Source of the DNA: Clostridium rhizosphaerae
Lineage (GTDB): Bacteria; Bacillota; Clostridia; Clostridiales; Clostridiaceae
DNA length: 64,000 nucleotides
Assembly (NCBI RefSeq): GCF_016765585.1
Contig: NZ_JAESWC010000007.1
Coordinates: forward strand, 62,001 to 126,000
Direction of reading: 5' to 3'
Shown here: piece by piece, positions 27,276-36,623 of the stretch
Position numbering within the stretch: the stretch's first letter is position 1
How the letters are laid out: each line of letters begins with the position of its first letter
Position numbers and translations under genes: made by a program
Notes under the pieces: generated by a model
Told to the model about the DNA's origin: nothing
Database searches by the model: none
The model's input: the letters and a program-made list of their open reading frames with translations, nothing else

Positions 27276-28232
27276 TTGAAAGAAGAACAATTTATTAAAG
27301 CTAATTCAAATACCTGGCGAGAGCTTGAAGAACTCTCAGCTATTATAAATAAAAAGGGTATCAAAACCCTGCCTTCAAGTGATGTTAAAAAGTTTTTAAG
27401 TACTTTCAGACAATCAAGCCATCACTTAGCCTATGCCAGAACTCATTATCCTCAAAGCAGTGTAGTGACTTATTTGAATTCTTTAGTAAGCAAATGCCAC
27501 AGCAATGTTTACGCTGTTAGAAAGTTTTCCCCTGGAGCTGTATTAAAGTATATTGGCTTTGAATTTCCAAGACTACTTAAAGAATATAAATGGTATTTAT
27601 TAAGCTCCTTTGGCTTTTTTGCTTTTGGTGTAGCTTTAAGTCTTATACTAACTGCGCTAAATTCAAATAATGCCTCCATCTTTCTGCCTCAAGACATGAT
27701 AGAAGGTGTTAAAAGCGGAAAGGCTGGCAGCGGCGGTCAATGGAACTACCCGTTAGTGTCTAGCCAAATCATGGTAAATAATATAACAGTTTCACTGAAA
27801 GCCTTTGCCTTTGGCATAACTCTTGGATTAGGTACAATGTATGTTCTTTTTATGAATGGCGCACTCCTTGGTTCATTAACTGCTCTTATGTATATGTACG
27901 GAGATCCTAAAAATTTTTGGTCTCTGATTCTTCCTCATGGCGTATTTGAACTTACAGCAATATTCATATCAGGAGCTGCGGGACTTATAATTGCCAAACA
28001 TCTATTGCTTCCTGGAGACTACTCTAGAAAGCACGCATTAATAGATGGTTCTAAAAAAGCTGTATCCCTTATTATGGGAGTTGTTTTTATGCTTATAATT
28101 GCTGGAATTATCGAAGGTTTCTTTACTCCGCTTAATATATCTGCTGATATAAAACTTGCCTTTGCAGGAATCACAGCAGTGGTGCTTATAGCCTATTTTT
28201 CAATACCATACGTTATTAAAATGAAGAATTAA
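27276..28232 (+). CDS. stage II sporulation protein M-like membrane protein (DUF95)
   Basis: About 318 residues with some six TM helices in the C-terminal two-thirds. The LKAFAFGITLGLGTMYVLFMNGALLGSL and LPHGVFELTAIFISGAAGL segments are typical of SpoIIM/DUF95 proteins. True SpoIIM acts in the engulfment complex; this form, next to RDD, DUF58 and MoxR genes, is the widespread non-sporulation paralogue of unknown role. The TTG five bases after AAGAGGTGA is chosen; the upstream GTG lies within that site. Confidence 0.85.
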   Translation: MKEEQFIKANSNTWRELEELSAIINKKGIKTLPSSDVKKFLSTFRQSSHHLAYARTHYPQSSVVTYLNSLVSKCHSNVYAVRKFSPGAVLKYIGFEFPRLLKEYKWYLLSSFGFFAFGVALSLILTALNSNNASIFLPQDMIEGVKSGKAGSGGQWNYPLVSSQIMVNNITVSLKAFAFGITLGLGTMYVLFMNGALLGSLTALMYMYGDPKNFWSLILPHGVFELTAIFISGAAGLIIAKHLLLPGDYSRKHALIDGSKKAVSLIMGVVFMLIIAGIIEGFFTPLNISADIKLAFAGITAVVLIAYFSIPYVIKMKN

Positions 28233-28328
28233 ACACGGAATAGTAAGAGAACACAGAAGACACGGATATTTTATAGTCTGTTTACTTCTGTGTTTACTAC
28301 TCTTTTAATTAAGCCGTCTTTCCGTGTT
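28232..28328. repeat. nested palindrome between convergent genes
   Basis: The outer arms AACACGGAA / TTCCGTGTT start at the SpoIIM-like stop codon. The inner arms are TAGTA + AACACAGAAG paired with CTTCTGTGTT + TACTA. It can end transcription from both sides, but its ~97-bp nested shape and the repeated ACACGGA/ACACAGA words suggest a small mobile or repeat-derived element. Confidence 0.55.
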
Positions 28329-28340
28329 GAGTTATGCATT

Positions 28341-29654
28341 CTAAAGAAGGTTTTTGTTCTTTATCTCCACATACTGATTAATGGCTGCCAATTCTACTTT
28401 TTCTGCGGGGCATTCAATGCAGAAAACACCTCTTCTGTTTAAAAGATTAATTATCTTTTTCCGGTCGCTTAAAAGTTCTAGGGCCACTCCCTTATCAAAC
28501 ATCTCTTCCTGATTTTTAATATTTTGAGAACTTATTTGTTCTAAGCTTTCATTCTTTATCAGTATTATAACTACCAGATGATTTTTTGTTATTATAGGAA
28601 GTACCTTTAAAATATTTTCAGCTTCCTCAACAGTTTCAAAATCAGTAAACATAAATACTATGCTTCTATGACGTTCCTTTCTTTTAAAATGGTAAAAGGC
28701 ATCATCATAATTTGAAGTCTGATTTGTATAATCTACATGATATAAAGATTCCAATATTTTATTTCTATGAGCTGCTCCTTTTCCGGGAGCTATCATATTG
28801 TCAACCTCTGTATTAAAAAGCAGCAGTCCTGATTGATCACCGTTTTGATTTACTATATCTGATAAAACTAAAGCTGTATTAACCGCTAAATCAAGCTTTC
28901 TATAGCCCCTTACTGTATAGCTCATAGGTCTACCCGTGTCTATAAACATATAAACATGTTGATTTTTTTCCGGCTCATATTGATTTATTATAGGCTTGTT
29001 GCTTCTTGCTGTAGCAGGCCAGTTAATTTTTCTGTATTCATCTCCAGATACATATTCCCTTAAGGATTCAAATGAAGTTCCTCTTCCAAGTATTTTTAGG
29101 TTTCTCTGTCCCTGCTTAAGCTGACGGTTATTGACAACGCTTAATCTATATTTTCTTAAGTTTTTTAAGTTGGGATAAACCTTATATTCTCTATCTAAGT
29201 TTAACTTAAATATTTTAGTACATAACTTTAAGTTCCCCTCGCATTTAACATGCAGTTTTTCAAAAGTAAAGGCTCCTCTTTTAGTTGGTAATACAAAGTA
29301 GTTGAATTTTATTTTTTCATGAGGTTTTACAAAACCTTTCATTATTTTGTTCTGCGTTTCAAAGTGAAATTCAGGTATTTCATCAACAAGTTCAAGCTTA
29401 AGTACTCTGCTTGTTTTATTAAAAACTTCAAATTCAATAGCCTCTTTTTCATATATAGATAAATTTTCATCTCCCACACGTTCTATAAATAAATCAGCTT
29501 CATTTGGAGAAATAAAATAGTCTATTATTAAAAGAACTGCACATAATAAATTATATAATATAAATATTGTTAGTGAGTTATTTAGAACTATGCCTAAGGT
29601 TAAAATTACAATTCCAAAGGATACTAAATAAATAAATCTTCTGGTAATACTCAA
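28341..29654 (-). CDS. DUF58 domain-containing protein
   Basis: About 437 residues. Two N-terminal TM helices are followed by a beta-rich segment and a DUF58/vWA-like domain (LGRGTSFESLREYVSGDEYRKINWPATARSNK, then a MIDAS-like FIDTGRPMS). DUF58 proteins pair with MoxR ATPases in presumed chaperone or envelope assembly complexes, and the MoxR gene lies immediately upstream. The TTG five bases after GGGTGA is used as start. The metal-site DxSxS motif appears altered to DTGRPMS. Confidence 0.85.
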   Translation of the reverse strand: MSITRRFIYLVSFGIVILTLGIVLNNSLTIFILYNLLCAVLLIIDYFISPNEADLFIERVGDENLSIYEKEAIEFEVFNKTSRVLKLELVDEIPEFHFETQNKIMKGFVKPHEKIKFNYFVLPTKRGAFTFEKLHVKCEGNLKLCTKIFKLNLDREYKVYPNLKNLRKYRLSVVNNRQLKQGQRNLKILGRGTSFESLREYVSGDEYRKINWPATARSNKPIINQYEPEKNQHVYMFIDTGRPMSYTVRGYRKLDLAVNTALVLSDIVNQNGDQSGLLLFNTEVDNMIAPGKGAAHRNKILESLYHVDYTNQTSNYDDAFYHFKRKERHRSIVFMFTDFETVEEAENILKVLPIITKNHLVVIILIKNESLEQISSQNIKNQEEMFDKGVALELLSDRKKIINLLNRRGVFCIECPAEKVELAAINQYVEIKNKNLL

Positions 29655-29671
29655 TACTATCACCCATCTCT

Positions 29672-30637
29672 CTATCTTGGTACTTTAACTTTTGATAGTA
29701 TATCGCCAAGTACCTGTTCAGGCTTAACCCCTTCAAGTTCAAGCTCAGGCTTTAAAATTATTCTATGCCTTAAAGTTGGCACAGCCATTTTCTTTATATC
29801 CTCAGGTATTACATAGTCACGTCCATTATAAGCAGCACATGCTTTGGAACACTGCAATAGTGCAATAGATCCTCTAGGTGAGCTTCCAATATCTATAGTA
29901 GGATTATTTCTGGTTTCAGAGATTATTTTTACAATGTATTCTAAAAGCTCCTCATCTACTCTAACTTTCTCTACCTGTTCTCTGCATTTTAATATATCCT
30001 CTGCCTTGCATACAGCTTCTAAATTGACCTTATCTAAATCAATGCTTGAAAAGCCCTCATTATGTCTTTTTAAAACTTCTTTTTCTGCATTATTTGAAGG
30101 ATAATCTATTATAATTTTCATTAAAAATCTATCTACTAAAGCTTCTGGAAGAGGGTAGGTTCCCTCATATTCAAGAGGATTTTGCGTAGCAAATACCATA
30201 TAAGGAGAAGGAAGCTGGTGCATTTCTCCATCAATGGATACAGTCTGCTCTGCCATAGCTTCTAAAAGTCCTGCCTGTGTCTTTGGCGGTGTACGATTTA
30301 TTTCATCAGCTAAAAGAAGATTAGTAAATATAGGTCCTTTTTTAAGTTCAAACTCTCTTGTCTGCATATTAAAAATCTTTGTTCCAGTTACATCTGCAGG
30401 CATCAAATCAGGAGTAAACTGTATTCTTTTGAAATCTAATGAAAGTGTTCTGGCCAATGCCCTAACCATAAGTGTCTTAGCAAGCCCCGGCACCCCTTCT
30501 AAAAGTACATGTCCTCCGCTCAAAAGGCTTATTATGGACTGTTCAATAAGCTCTTCCTGTTCTACTATAACCTTTTTAAGTTCATTATCTATTTTTTGAG
30601 CAAGCTCTTTAACTATATTTTTTTCAACGCTTTCCAA
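29672..30637 (-). CDS. MoxR-type AAA+ ATPase
   Basis: A 321-residue AAA+ ATPase of the AAA_3 group. Walker A is GVPGLAKT, Walker B LLADEINR, with MQTREFELKKGPIF, the EGTYPLPEALVDRFLMK sensor region and a C-terminal lid (GSSPRGSIALLQCSKA). Such ATPases remodel client proteins with DUF58/vWA partners. The gene overlaps the upstream DUF4350 gene by 25 bp and precedes DUF58 by 17 bp, so the cluster is one operon. Cytosolic, hexamer-forming by family. Confidence 0.92.
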   Translation of the reverse strand: MESVEKNIVKELAQKIDNELKKVIVEQEELIEQSIISLLSGGHVLLEGVPGLAKTLMVRALARTLSLDFKRIQFTPDLMPADVTGTKIFNMQTREFELKKGPIFTNLLLADEINRTPPKTQAGLLEAMAEQTVSIDGEMHQLPSPYMVFATQNPLEYEGTYPLPEALVDRFLMKIIIDYPSNNAEKEVLKRHNEGFSSIDLDKVNLEAVCKAEDILKCREQVEKVRVDEELLEYIVKIISETRNNPTIDIGSSPRGSIALLQCSKACAAYNGRDYVIPEDIKKMAVPTLRHRIILKPELELEGVKPEQVLGDILSKVKVPR

Positions 30638-31608
30638 TATGAATCTCTCCTCTTCTTTAATATCCTGTTTAACTGTTCAATAGTAGTTATAATTTGTATA
30701 TACTCCTTTGGCTTTCTTTTTACCTTTGAAGTGTTCATAAATTCATAAGCTTGTTTCGCCTTATTCAAAGCTGGTAGTTCTTCTCTTTCCCAATATTCCA
30801 GCCAATTTTCATGAGTATGCCTTATCTGATACAGCAAATTTTTATAATAGCTTTCTGCTATCAAATCATAGCTTTTTGCCTGTCTGTATAAAGCAGACGC
30901 GGAAAAAAGATATTCATTTTCGCTTCTTTCAACCTCTTCATATAAGGCTATAGGCCTCCCAAAGCGCTTTCCTTTATAATAGAAGAAGGCAGCAAGACAC
31001 AGAACAAACTGAAATATTAAAAATCTTCCCCATAAAGGTATAAAATCCCACAAAGATACTTTTACAGCAGCCTGGAACAGATTAGTTTCATTGAAATATA
31101 TTTTTCTGTTATTAAAGTTTGATACCTCGCTTAAAAGGCTGTAAGCATTGCTCGTATTTTCCAATAGAGCCTTATTTGTTATATAAGCTGCATCTGAGGT
31201 TATAACAGCTCCTTTTCCATAATTATAAACTGTTATATTACCTCTTATATCTGGATTTACTCCATAATCAACCATATGAATATTTCCTGCAGCCAAACGG
31301 ACTAATACACCGCCTTTATTGACCCAGGACTTAATGGAGGGACTATTTATGTCAAACTTTCCTCCGGGAACTACAATTTGAATTGTACTGTAGTCCTGTT
31401 CCTCTACTGGTTTTAAAACCCTTTCAACAGGCATATTCAGCTTCTTCATAGCTTCATAAAAAACACTTGAACCTAAAGAAGACTTGTTTATTACAGAATA
31501 AGCTGGAAGCTGGTTTTCCATCCTGCTTGATACAAAGAATGCTGCAAGTAAAAATACAGGAATTAAAATGATAAAGATAATAAGCTCTCTATACTTTTTA
31601 ACCTTCAT
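30613..31608 (-). CDS. DUF4350 domain-containing membrane protein
   Basis: 331 residues: one TM helix near the N-terminus, an extracellular alpha/beta domain (about 35-200) resembling DUF4350, which is GATase-like (SIKSWVNKGGVLVRLA), and a second TM helix (FLIFQFVLCLAAFFYY) with a long basic cytosolic tail. It overlaps both neighbours (MoxR by 25 bp, DUF4129 by 11 bp). Together they form a conserved membrane-associated MoxR module of unknown biochemical role. GGTGATAAAGC precedes the ATG. Confidence 0.8.
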   Translation of the reverse strand: MKVKKYRELIIFIILIPVFLLAAFFVSSRMENQLPAYSVINKSSLGSSVFYEAMKKLNMPVERVLKPVEEQDYSTIQIVVPGGKFDINSPSIKSWVNKGGVLVRLAAGNIHMVDYGVNPDIRGNITVYNYGKGAVITSDAAYITNKALLENTSNAYSLLSEVSNFNNRKIYFNETNLFQAAVKVSLWDFIPLWGRFLIFQFVLCLAAFFYYKGKRFGRPIALYEEVERSENEYLFSASALYRQAKSYDLIAESYYKNLLYQIRHTHENWLEYWEREELPALNKAKQAYEFMNTSKVKRKPKEYIQIITTIEQLNRILKKRRDSYWKALKKI

Positions 31609-32263
31609 GCTTTATCACCTCATTCCAGAGTAAATTAAAACTGTCACTCCAATTTTTATAAACTTCCTCGCTAGTATCCTTATGACCATACCAGGAATAA
31701 TTAAATATATCTATTAAATTTCTAAACAAAGGAAGCCTTGAGAAACTATTTTTCTTTAAGAATCTATAAATTTCTTCGTTGGTTTTCGCTTCATCAAGGT
31801 ATACTAAATTCTTTTCATGCATTAGTAAAAGAAGAGCTATAAAATCAAAACGTAAAGCCTGTCTCAAATCTCCCGACTTTATAAAATCTGAAGCTTTCTT
31901 TCTTAAGCTTTGCGGAGTTGTTTTATCATCAATTTTTTCACCAAGTATTTCTGTAACCTTCCTCTTCTTTTCGAAGGTTTTATTTATCTTTATGACTATA
32001 ACTACAATAATTGATAGTATTACAACAATACCAATTATCATAAATACAGTAGACAAAGTATCTGATATTTGTCCCGGATTGCTGAGGTTATTAAAAGTTT
32101 TTTTTAAAAGCTTTAAAAGCCAATCTTTTATAGTATCCTTTGCCTTTTGTATAAAATCTCTTAAGGCGTTGTCAAGATGCTTGTAATCAGGCCTTTTTAG
32201 GATACTATGAACAGTGTTGTCAAATTCATTTTTAGATGGAATTATTAAATTCAACAGTTTCAC
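31598..32263 (-). CDS. DUF4129 domain-containing membrane protein
   Basis: 221 residues with one clear TM helix (about 70-90) and a cytosolic C-terminal domain typical of DUF4129 (DLRQALRFDFIALLLLMHEKNLVYLDEAKTNEEIYRFL). It starts at a GTG seven bases after GGAAA, inside the 3' end of the preceding gene (32-bp overlap), which implies translational coupling. It is part of the MoxR-DUF58-DUF4350-DUF4129 module. Confidence 0.8.
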   Translation of the reverse strand: MKLLNLIIPSKNEFDNTVHSILKRPDYKHLDNALRDFIQKAKDTIKDWLLKLLKKTFNNLSNPGQISDTLSTVFMIIGIVVILSIIVVIVIKINKTFEKKRKVTEILGEKIDDKTTPQSLRKKASDFIKSGDLRQALRFDFIALLLLMHEKNLVYLDEAKTNEEIYRFLKKNSFSRLPLFRNLIDIFNYSWYGHKDTSEEVYKNWSDSFNLLWNEVIKHEG

Positions 32264-33230
32264 TTAATTGTTTCCTTTCATCATTTTTTTCAATTTCCTT
32301 AAGTCTAAGTTCCAAGTCAAACCCTTCTTTCTTAAACCTCTGATTAAAGTACAGCATGGTAAGCATAATAGCAGCAATTGGAGTTATTACCATCCAAAAA
32401 ATTAAGTTTAGAGGCCAATTAATATAGGTATACACAGAGGTTAGAAAAGTTGTATAATCTTGATTTATATTTAATATCTTTCCAAGCATATACACCCCGC
32501 TTGCAATAAGAGCAATTAGAGATTCTATAGATATTCTTATTGCATAGACTACTAGATTAAATAAAACAGAGGCTCCAAACACCTTCCAGTAATCTTTTCT
32601 GACCAGCTTAAAGCTTCTTTTTATCGAAGCAAAGGGACCCTTTTTTTCAACTACAAGAGCATGAAGTGCAAAGGAAAACCATGCAGCGTAGGCTGATATT
32701 ATAAAAATTACTGCTAATACAAATATTATTGAGAAAATAACCATAAGTACTATTCTTCCGTTCAATGCACTCATCATTAAAAAAGTTCTGTCGAAGCTTC
32801 CGAAAAACTTTTTTCCTGCTAAATAGATTAGTCCGCCTGCTGGAATAAACATAACTGCTGCACATAAAATAATCACAAAAACTTTAAAGATACTTTTAAA
32901 AGAAACTTTTATAGCATCGTGTGCAAAAATACTTTCTTCTAAATATTCCTGACTTGCTATTTTTATAGTTCCTGAATAAAGACTTACCGTAAAGGATGCT
33001 CCTAAAATTACTACTATAGAAATAAGAATTACAGGAGCGGCCATATTTCTAGAGGAACTAAAGACAATCCCCCCCAGTGCCAAAAGGATTGCGCTTACAA
33101 TGACCAAGGCTATTATTAGTAAAAAAGCTATTATTCCATATCCTACAGTAAAAAGTGCAATACTTTTTACATGTTTTCTTAAGGTTTCAATGGATTTATC
33201 CATTATTTCAGAAAGATTCATTATGCCCAT
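32232..33230 (-). CDS. polytopic membrane protein of the MoxR module
   Basis: 332 residues with about six to seven TM helices and no catalytic motif. The internal IKRSFKLVRKDYWKVFGASVLFNLV segment is seen in membrane proteins with glycerophosphodiester-phosphodiesterase-like or DUF975-type bundles, so a bundle of that kind is likely. It is the first gene of the minus-strand operon that continues through DUF4129, DUF4350, MoxR and DUF58. AGGAGA lies six bases before the ATG. Function unknown. Confidence 0.7.
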   Translation of the reverse strand: MGIMNLSEIMDKSIETLRKHVKSIALFTVGYGIIAFLLIIALVIVSAILLALGGIVFSSSRNMAAPVILISIVVILGASFTVSLYSGTIKIASQEYLEESIFAHDAIKVSFKSIFKVFVIILCAAVMFIPAGGLIYLAGKKFFGSFDRTFLMMSALNGRIVLMVIFSIIFVLAVIFIISAYAAWFSFALHALVVEKKGPFASIKRSFKLVRKDYWKVFGASVLFNLVVYAIRISIESLIALIASGVYMLGKILNINQDYTTFLTSVYTYINWPLNLIFWMVITPIAAIMLTMLYFNQRFKKEGFDLELRLKEIEKNDERKQLSETVEFNNSI

Positions 33231-33288
33231 ATAAAATCTCCTATCATATTCATGTTAATCTATATTTTACTATAATTAACAAAAAATA

Positions 33289-33351
33289 AAAAGGGGCTCC
33301 CACAAAACAGTTTAACACGCAGGGTTTAATCGTTTTGTGACAGCACCTTTT
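33289..33351 (-). terminator. intrinsic terminator after trhO
   Basis: AAAAGGGGCT and CCCACAAAAC pair with GTTTTGTG and AGCACCTTTT, followed on the minus strand by a T-rich tail. It separates trhO from the MoxR-module operon. Confidence 0.75.
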
Positions 33352-33355
33352 AATA

Positions 33356-34357
33356 TTATGCTTCTAATTTTTCCAATCTTTTTGAAGCTTCCATAAGCCT
33401 TTGGTGGCTTTGATTATATTTTTTATAAACCTTCATTTTTTCCTTAAGCCTTATTCTTGCATCTCTTTCAGGATGAAGCCTTATGTGTTCCCTGCAATCT
33501 TCGGAGCAAAAGCCTTCGTGTATCTTCTCACAGTCCTCGCAGCATAGATGCTGGTCATGACAGTCATCATTTGTACAATTTATATATCTGTCGCTTGGTT
33601 TTCCGCAGTGCTTGCATTTTGAAATCACAAGGTCCTCTTCTGTTTGATTAATCTTCACAGAAATTCTTTCGTCAAAAACATAGCACTTTCCATCAAACAG
33701 CTTTCCCTTTGTTTCCTCATCCTTTCCATAGGTTACTATTCCACCTTCAAGATGATAAACATCTTGAAAACCTTGATTTAGGAAAACTCCAGTAAGCTTT
33801 TCACATCTAATACCGCCTGTACAATAGGTTAATATTTTTTTATCCTTATGCTCTGATAAATTATTTTCTATCCATTCAGGAAACTGCTTAAAGTTTTTAA
33901 CCTCTGCTTTTATAGCTCCCCTAAAGTGACCTATTTCATATTCATAGTCATTTCTTCCATCAACTATAATAACATCATCTCTTTGAATCATTTCCATCCA
34001 TTCCTTAGGTTTTAAGTATGTCCCCACAATCTCATTAGGATTTACATCATCCTCTGGAAGAAGTGTTATTATACTAGGTTTATATCTTACATACATTTTT
34101 TTGAAGGCATTTTTTTCTTCCTCATCAATTTTAAACACCATATCTGCAAATCTTTCGTCTGCCTTAACTGTCTTCATATAAACTTCTGTTTGTTCAATGG
34201 TACCTGAAACTGTTCCGTTCATGCCTTCTTCAGCAACTAAAATACGCCCTTTTAATCCAAGTGATTTGCATAACTCTAAATGTTCCTTGGCAAATTCCTC
34301 AGCATTTTCTATCTTCACAAATTTATAATATAATAAAACTCTATACGGCTTATTCAT
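33356..34357 (-). CDS. trhO: tRNA uridine(34) hydroxylase, rhodanese-like
   Basis: About 333 residues in the TrhO/YceA order: N-terminal acylphosphatase-like part, rhodanese domain with the active-site loop YCTGGIRCEK, and a Cys-rich C-terminus (CKHCGKPSDRYINC, CCEDCEKIHEGFC). TrhO makes 5-hydroxyuridine at the wobble position of tRNA. The ATG that gives MNKPYRVLLYYKF matches the usual family start; the TTG four codons earlier abuts the ribosome binding site. It is monocistronic with a terminator on the downstream side. Confidence 0.9.
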   Translation of the reverse strand: MNKPYRVLLYYKFVKIENAEEFAKEHLELCKSLGLKGRILVAEEGMNGTVSGTIEQTEVYMKTVKADERFADMVFKIDEEEKNAFKKMYVRYKPSIITLLPEDDVNPNEIVGTYLKPKEWMEMIQRDDVIIVDGRNDYEYEIGHFRGAIKAEVKNFKQFPEWIENNLSEHKDKKILTYCTGGIRCEKLTGVFLNQGFQDVYHLEGGIVTYGKDEETKGKLFDGKCYVFDERISVKINQTEEDLVISKCKHCGKPSDRYINCTNDDCHDQHLCCEDCEKIHEGFCSEDCREHIRLHPERDARIRLKEKMKVYKKYNQSHQRLMEASKRLEKLEA

Positions 34358-34485
34358 TTTATATTTCAATCCTTTCTAAATCTGCAATATTTAGAATTTA
34401 ATAATTAAATTACTTATATATCATAAACCATAGAAATATTTTTGTAAATAATAAATATTATCAGTTAATATATTTTATCATAATA

Positions 34486-34524
34486 AAGACCTCCTAAGCA
34501 TTTAATATGCCTAAGAGGTCTTAT
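34486..34524 (-). terminator. intrinsic terminator after the WG-repeat gene
   Basis: A 16-bp imperfect stem (AAGACCTCCTAAGCAT with ATGCCTAAGAGGTCTT) and short loop, followed on the minus strand by a T-rich tail. Confidence 0.8.
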
Positions 34525-34525
34525 T

Positions 34526-36505
34526 TTAATTAAAAGACTTCCAAAACTCACCTTGAGTATTTATTATATTCATTATGCTGTTAAAAGGTATTTTAAAAGT
34601 TGGGAAACCTGCAGCATACGGAGCTATTTCATAGGGTTCAAAATAAATATATAGATTATTTGCATCAACATAAAAAGGCTGGTTAGGCTTAATTCCTTTA
34701 TAAGTGTCAGGGAATACGTAAGAATACTGAGGATCAGTTTTTATCATTTCTCCTATTATGTCGCTTAAAACCTTAACATAGCTGCTGTTAGCTTTAAATA
34801 AGTCCTTAAGCTCGTAAAATCTTCCGCTTATGAGATCTATGTGAGGATAAATTTTACTTGGCATTCCATGGGCTGCACCAAAGGCAAAATCATAACCGTT
34901 TAGCTCCAGTACAAGAAGATTCTTTTTGAAAAATTCTACTGAAAAATCTCCAGTATAGCTTGATTCAAGCTGAACATCCGGCTTAACATATTTAACTCTT
35001 GAAAGCTCTTTAAGTCTTCTGTTTACAGCCTGCTGTACAGTTCTGTACTTAATTCCTTCTATTTGAGGATAATATACTAAATAATCTTTGTTTGGCTTAT
35101 ATTTTTCTTCTATTACTCTATACTGATTGTTTAAAGGTATTACAGTATTTTCTCTATATATTACATTTCCAGCTTTATCAAAATAAGTTGTTCTCAAATC
35201 AACTAAAGCTCTTATTACATCACCTATTATTGTAAGACTTCCGCTGCCGCTTACCACAGGCAGCTTATTAACAATAGTTCCGCTTCTATCTATAAAAAAG
35301 GTATTTTTATTATCACTTGCAGAGGCTAATCCACCTTCAAAGTCTGATATATCATTATATATAAAATCAGTATAAAACTTTCCATTAATATCAGCTAAGG
35401 CATACTTATAGCCCAAAAAAGGCTTATCAGAAACTATTGCCTTGCCTACAGCAACTCTGTTTTCACCTAATATATTCATGTTATCGTAATCAGGCTTAAA
35501 TATTAAATTTCCTTGTTTATCTATAAGCCCATACTTGTAAATATAATCGTTAATTGTATTTATAATCGCTCTTCCATTTTGAAAGTTTTGAGCATTTTGG
35601 AACTGAGGCTCAATAACTACCTTGCCCTGCTCATCAATAAAACCATACTTTCCCTCGGGCTCCTTTTGAAAATCCATGAGCCCTTCGCTTAAAATACCAA
35701 CATAGTTGTAATTAAAGGTATTTAAAGTTTCTCCATTGATTCCAATCAGCTCATATTGATTATCTTTAACCTTAACAACTGTTTTTCCATTCCTAAAATC
35801 ATTAGCCAGCTCATATTTTGCCTTTATTACTTCATTTCCTTGCCTGTCTAAAAATCCGTACAAGGTATTCCCTTTATCATCTGTATTAGAAAACAATGCT
35901 CTTTCGTTACTATAACTTCCTATAAAATTGTAAAACCTCTTCGTTATTACAGTACCTTTTTCATCAATAACTCTAAATCCTTGCTTATCAAGAACTGCTG
36001 CTCTGCCTTCTGAAAACTGATTTATAGACTCATACTTAGGTTCCACTATAAAAGCGCCTTTTGTATTAATAAGCCCGTTTAATCTATTTACCTCTACAAC
36101 TGCAAGACCATTATCTTGAAAATCATAAGCATTGTCATACTTGGGTTTAATTATAAAATCTCCTTTGTTATTTATAAATCCCCACTTTGTACCTTTTGCA
36201 GTTCTAACCGGCGCAGGATACAGACTTATAGATGCCTGCTTAACATTTCTAAGAAGATATGAGACGCTTTGGCCGTTTGTTTTTGTATTAAGCATTGTGT
36301 ACCAATAATCGCCCTGGTTTTTTAAAACAATAATATAGTCCTCATCCTGCCATCTGTATAAAGCTGAAATTTCCAATATGCCATCATTATCTATATCTTT
36401 AACAGCTACAGCAGGTTTATTTACTGAATTTCTATGAGCTAATATCACAGCATCCACTGGAAGACAGCTTTGAACAAAATCTACTAAATTAAATTTATTC
36501 CACAT
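34526..36505 (-). CDS. WG-repeat protein with C-terminal DUF3298-like domain
   Basis: 659 residues. Residues about 90-430 hold around nine WG-type repeats, recognisable by phrases such as KWGFINNKGDFIIKPKYD and KYGFIDEQGKVVIEPQF. The C-terminal ~200 residues resemble the DUF3298/RsiV-type domain (FAFGAAHGMPSKIYPHIDL, LKDLFKANSSYVKVLSDII). No signal peptide is evident, which is odd for a family usually found at the surface. WG repeats are thought to bind ligands or wall polymers; the role here is unknown. Confidence 0.8.
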   Translation of the reverse strand: MWNKFNLVDFVQSCLPVDAVILAHRNSVNKPAVAVKDIDNDGILEISALYRWQDEDYIIVLKNQGDYWYTMLNTKTNGQSVSYLLRNVKQASISLYPAPVRTAKGTKWGFINNKGDFIIKPKYDNAYDFQDNGLAVVEVNRLNGLINTKGAFIVEPKYESINQFSEGRAAVLDKQGFRVIDEKGTVITKRFYNFIGSYSNERALFSNTDDKGNTLYGFLDRQGNEVIKAKYELANDFRNGKTVVKVKDNQYELIGINGETLNTFNYNYVGILSEGLMDFQKEPEGKYGFIDEQGKVVIEPQFQNAQNFQNGRAIINTINDYIYKYGLIDKQGNLIFKPDYDNMNILGENRVAVGKAIVSDKPFLGYKYALADINGKFYTDFIYNDISDFEGGLASASDNKNTFFIDRSGTIVNKLPVVSGSGSLTIIGDVIRALVDLRTTYFDKAGNVIYRENTVIPLNNQYRVIEEKYKPNKDYLVYYPQIEGIKYRTVQQAVNRRLKELSRVKYVKPDVQLESSYTGDFSVEFFKKNLLVLELNGYDFAFGAAHGMPSKIYPHIDLISGRFYELKDLFKANSSYVKVLSDIIGEMIKTDPQYSYVFPDTYKGIKPNQPFYVDANNLYIYFEPYEIAPYAAGFPTFKIPFNSIMNIINTQGEFWKSFN

Positions 36506-36581
36506 ACCTAAACCTTTCTATAGTTTTGCTACTATAAGCAGTATATGAAATATATTATTTCAGTGTGCTTGTATAAAAATC

Positions 36582-36611
36582 AAAAACTCTAATGCTTTCT
36601 GCACTAGAGTT
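36582..36611 (-). terminator. intrinsic terminator after the LysM gene
   Basis: AACTCTAATGC pairs with GCACTAGAGTT (one mismatch) around TTTCT, followed on the minus strand by a T-rich tail. Confidence 0.75.
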
Positions 36612-36623
36612 CTTCTCGTAAAT

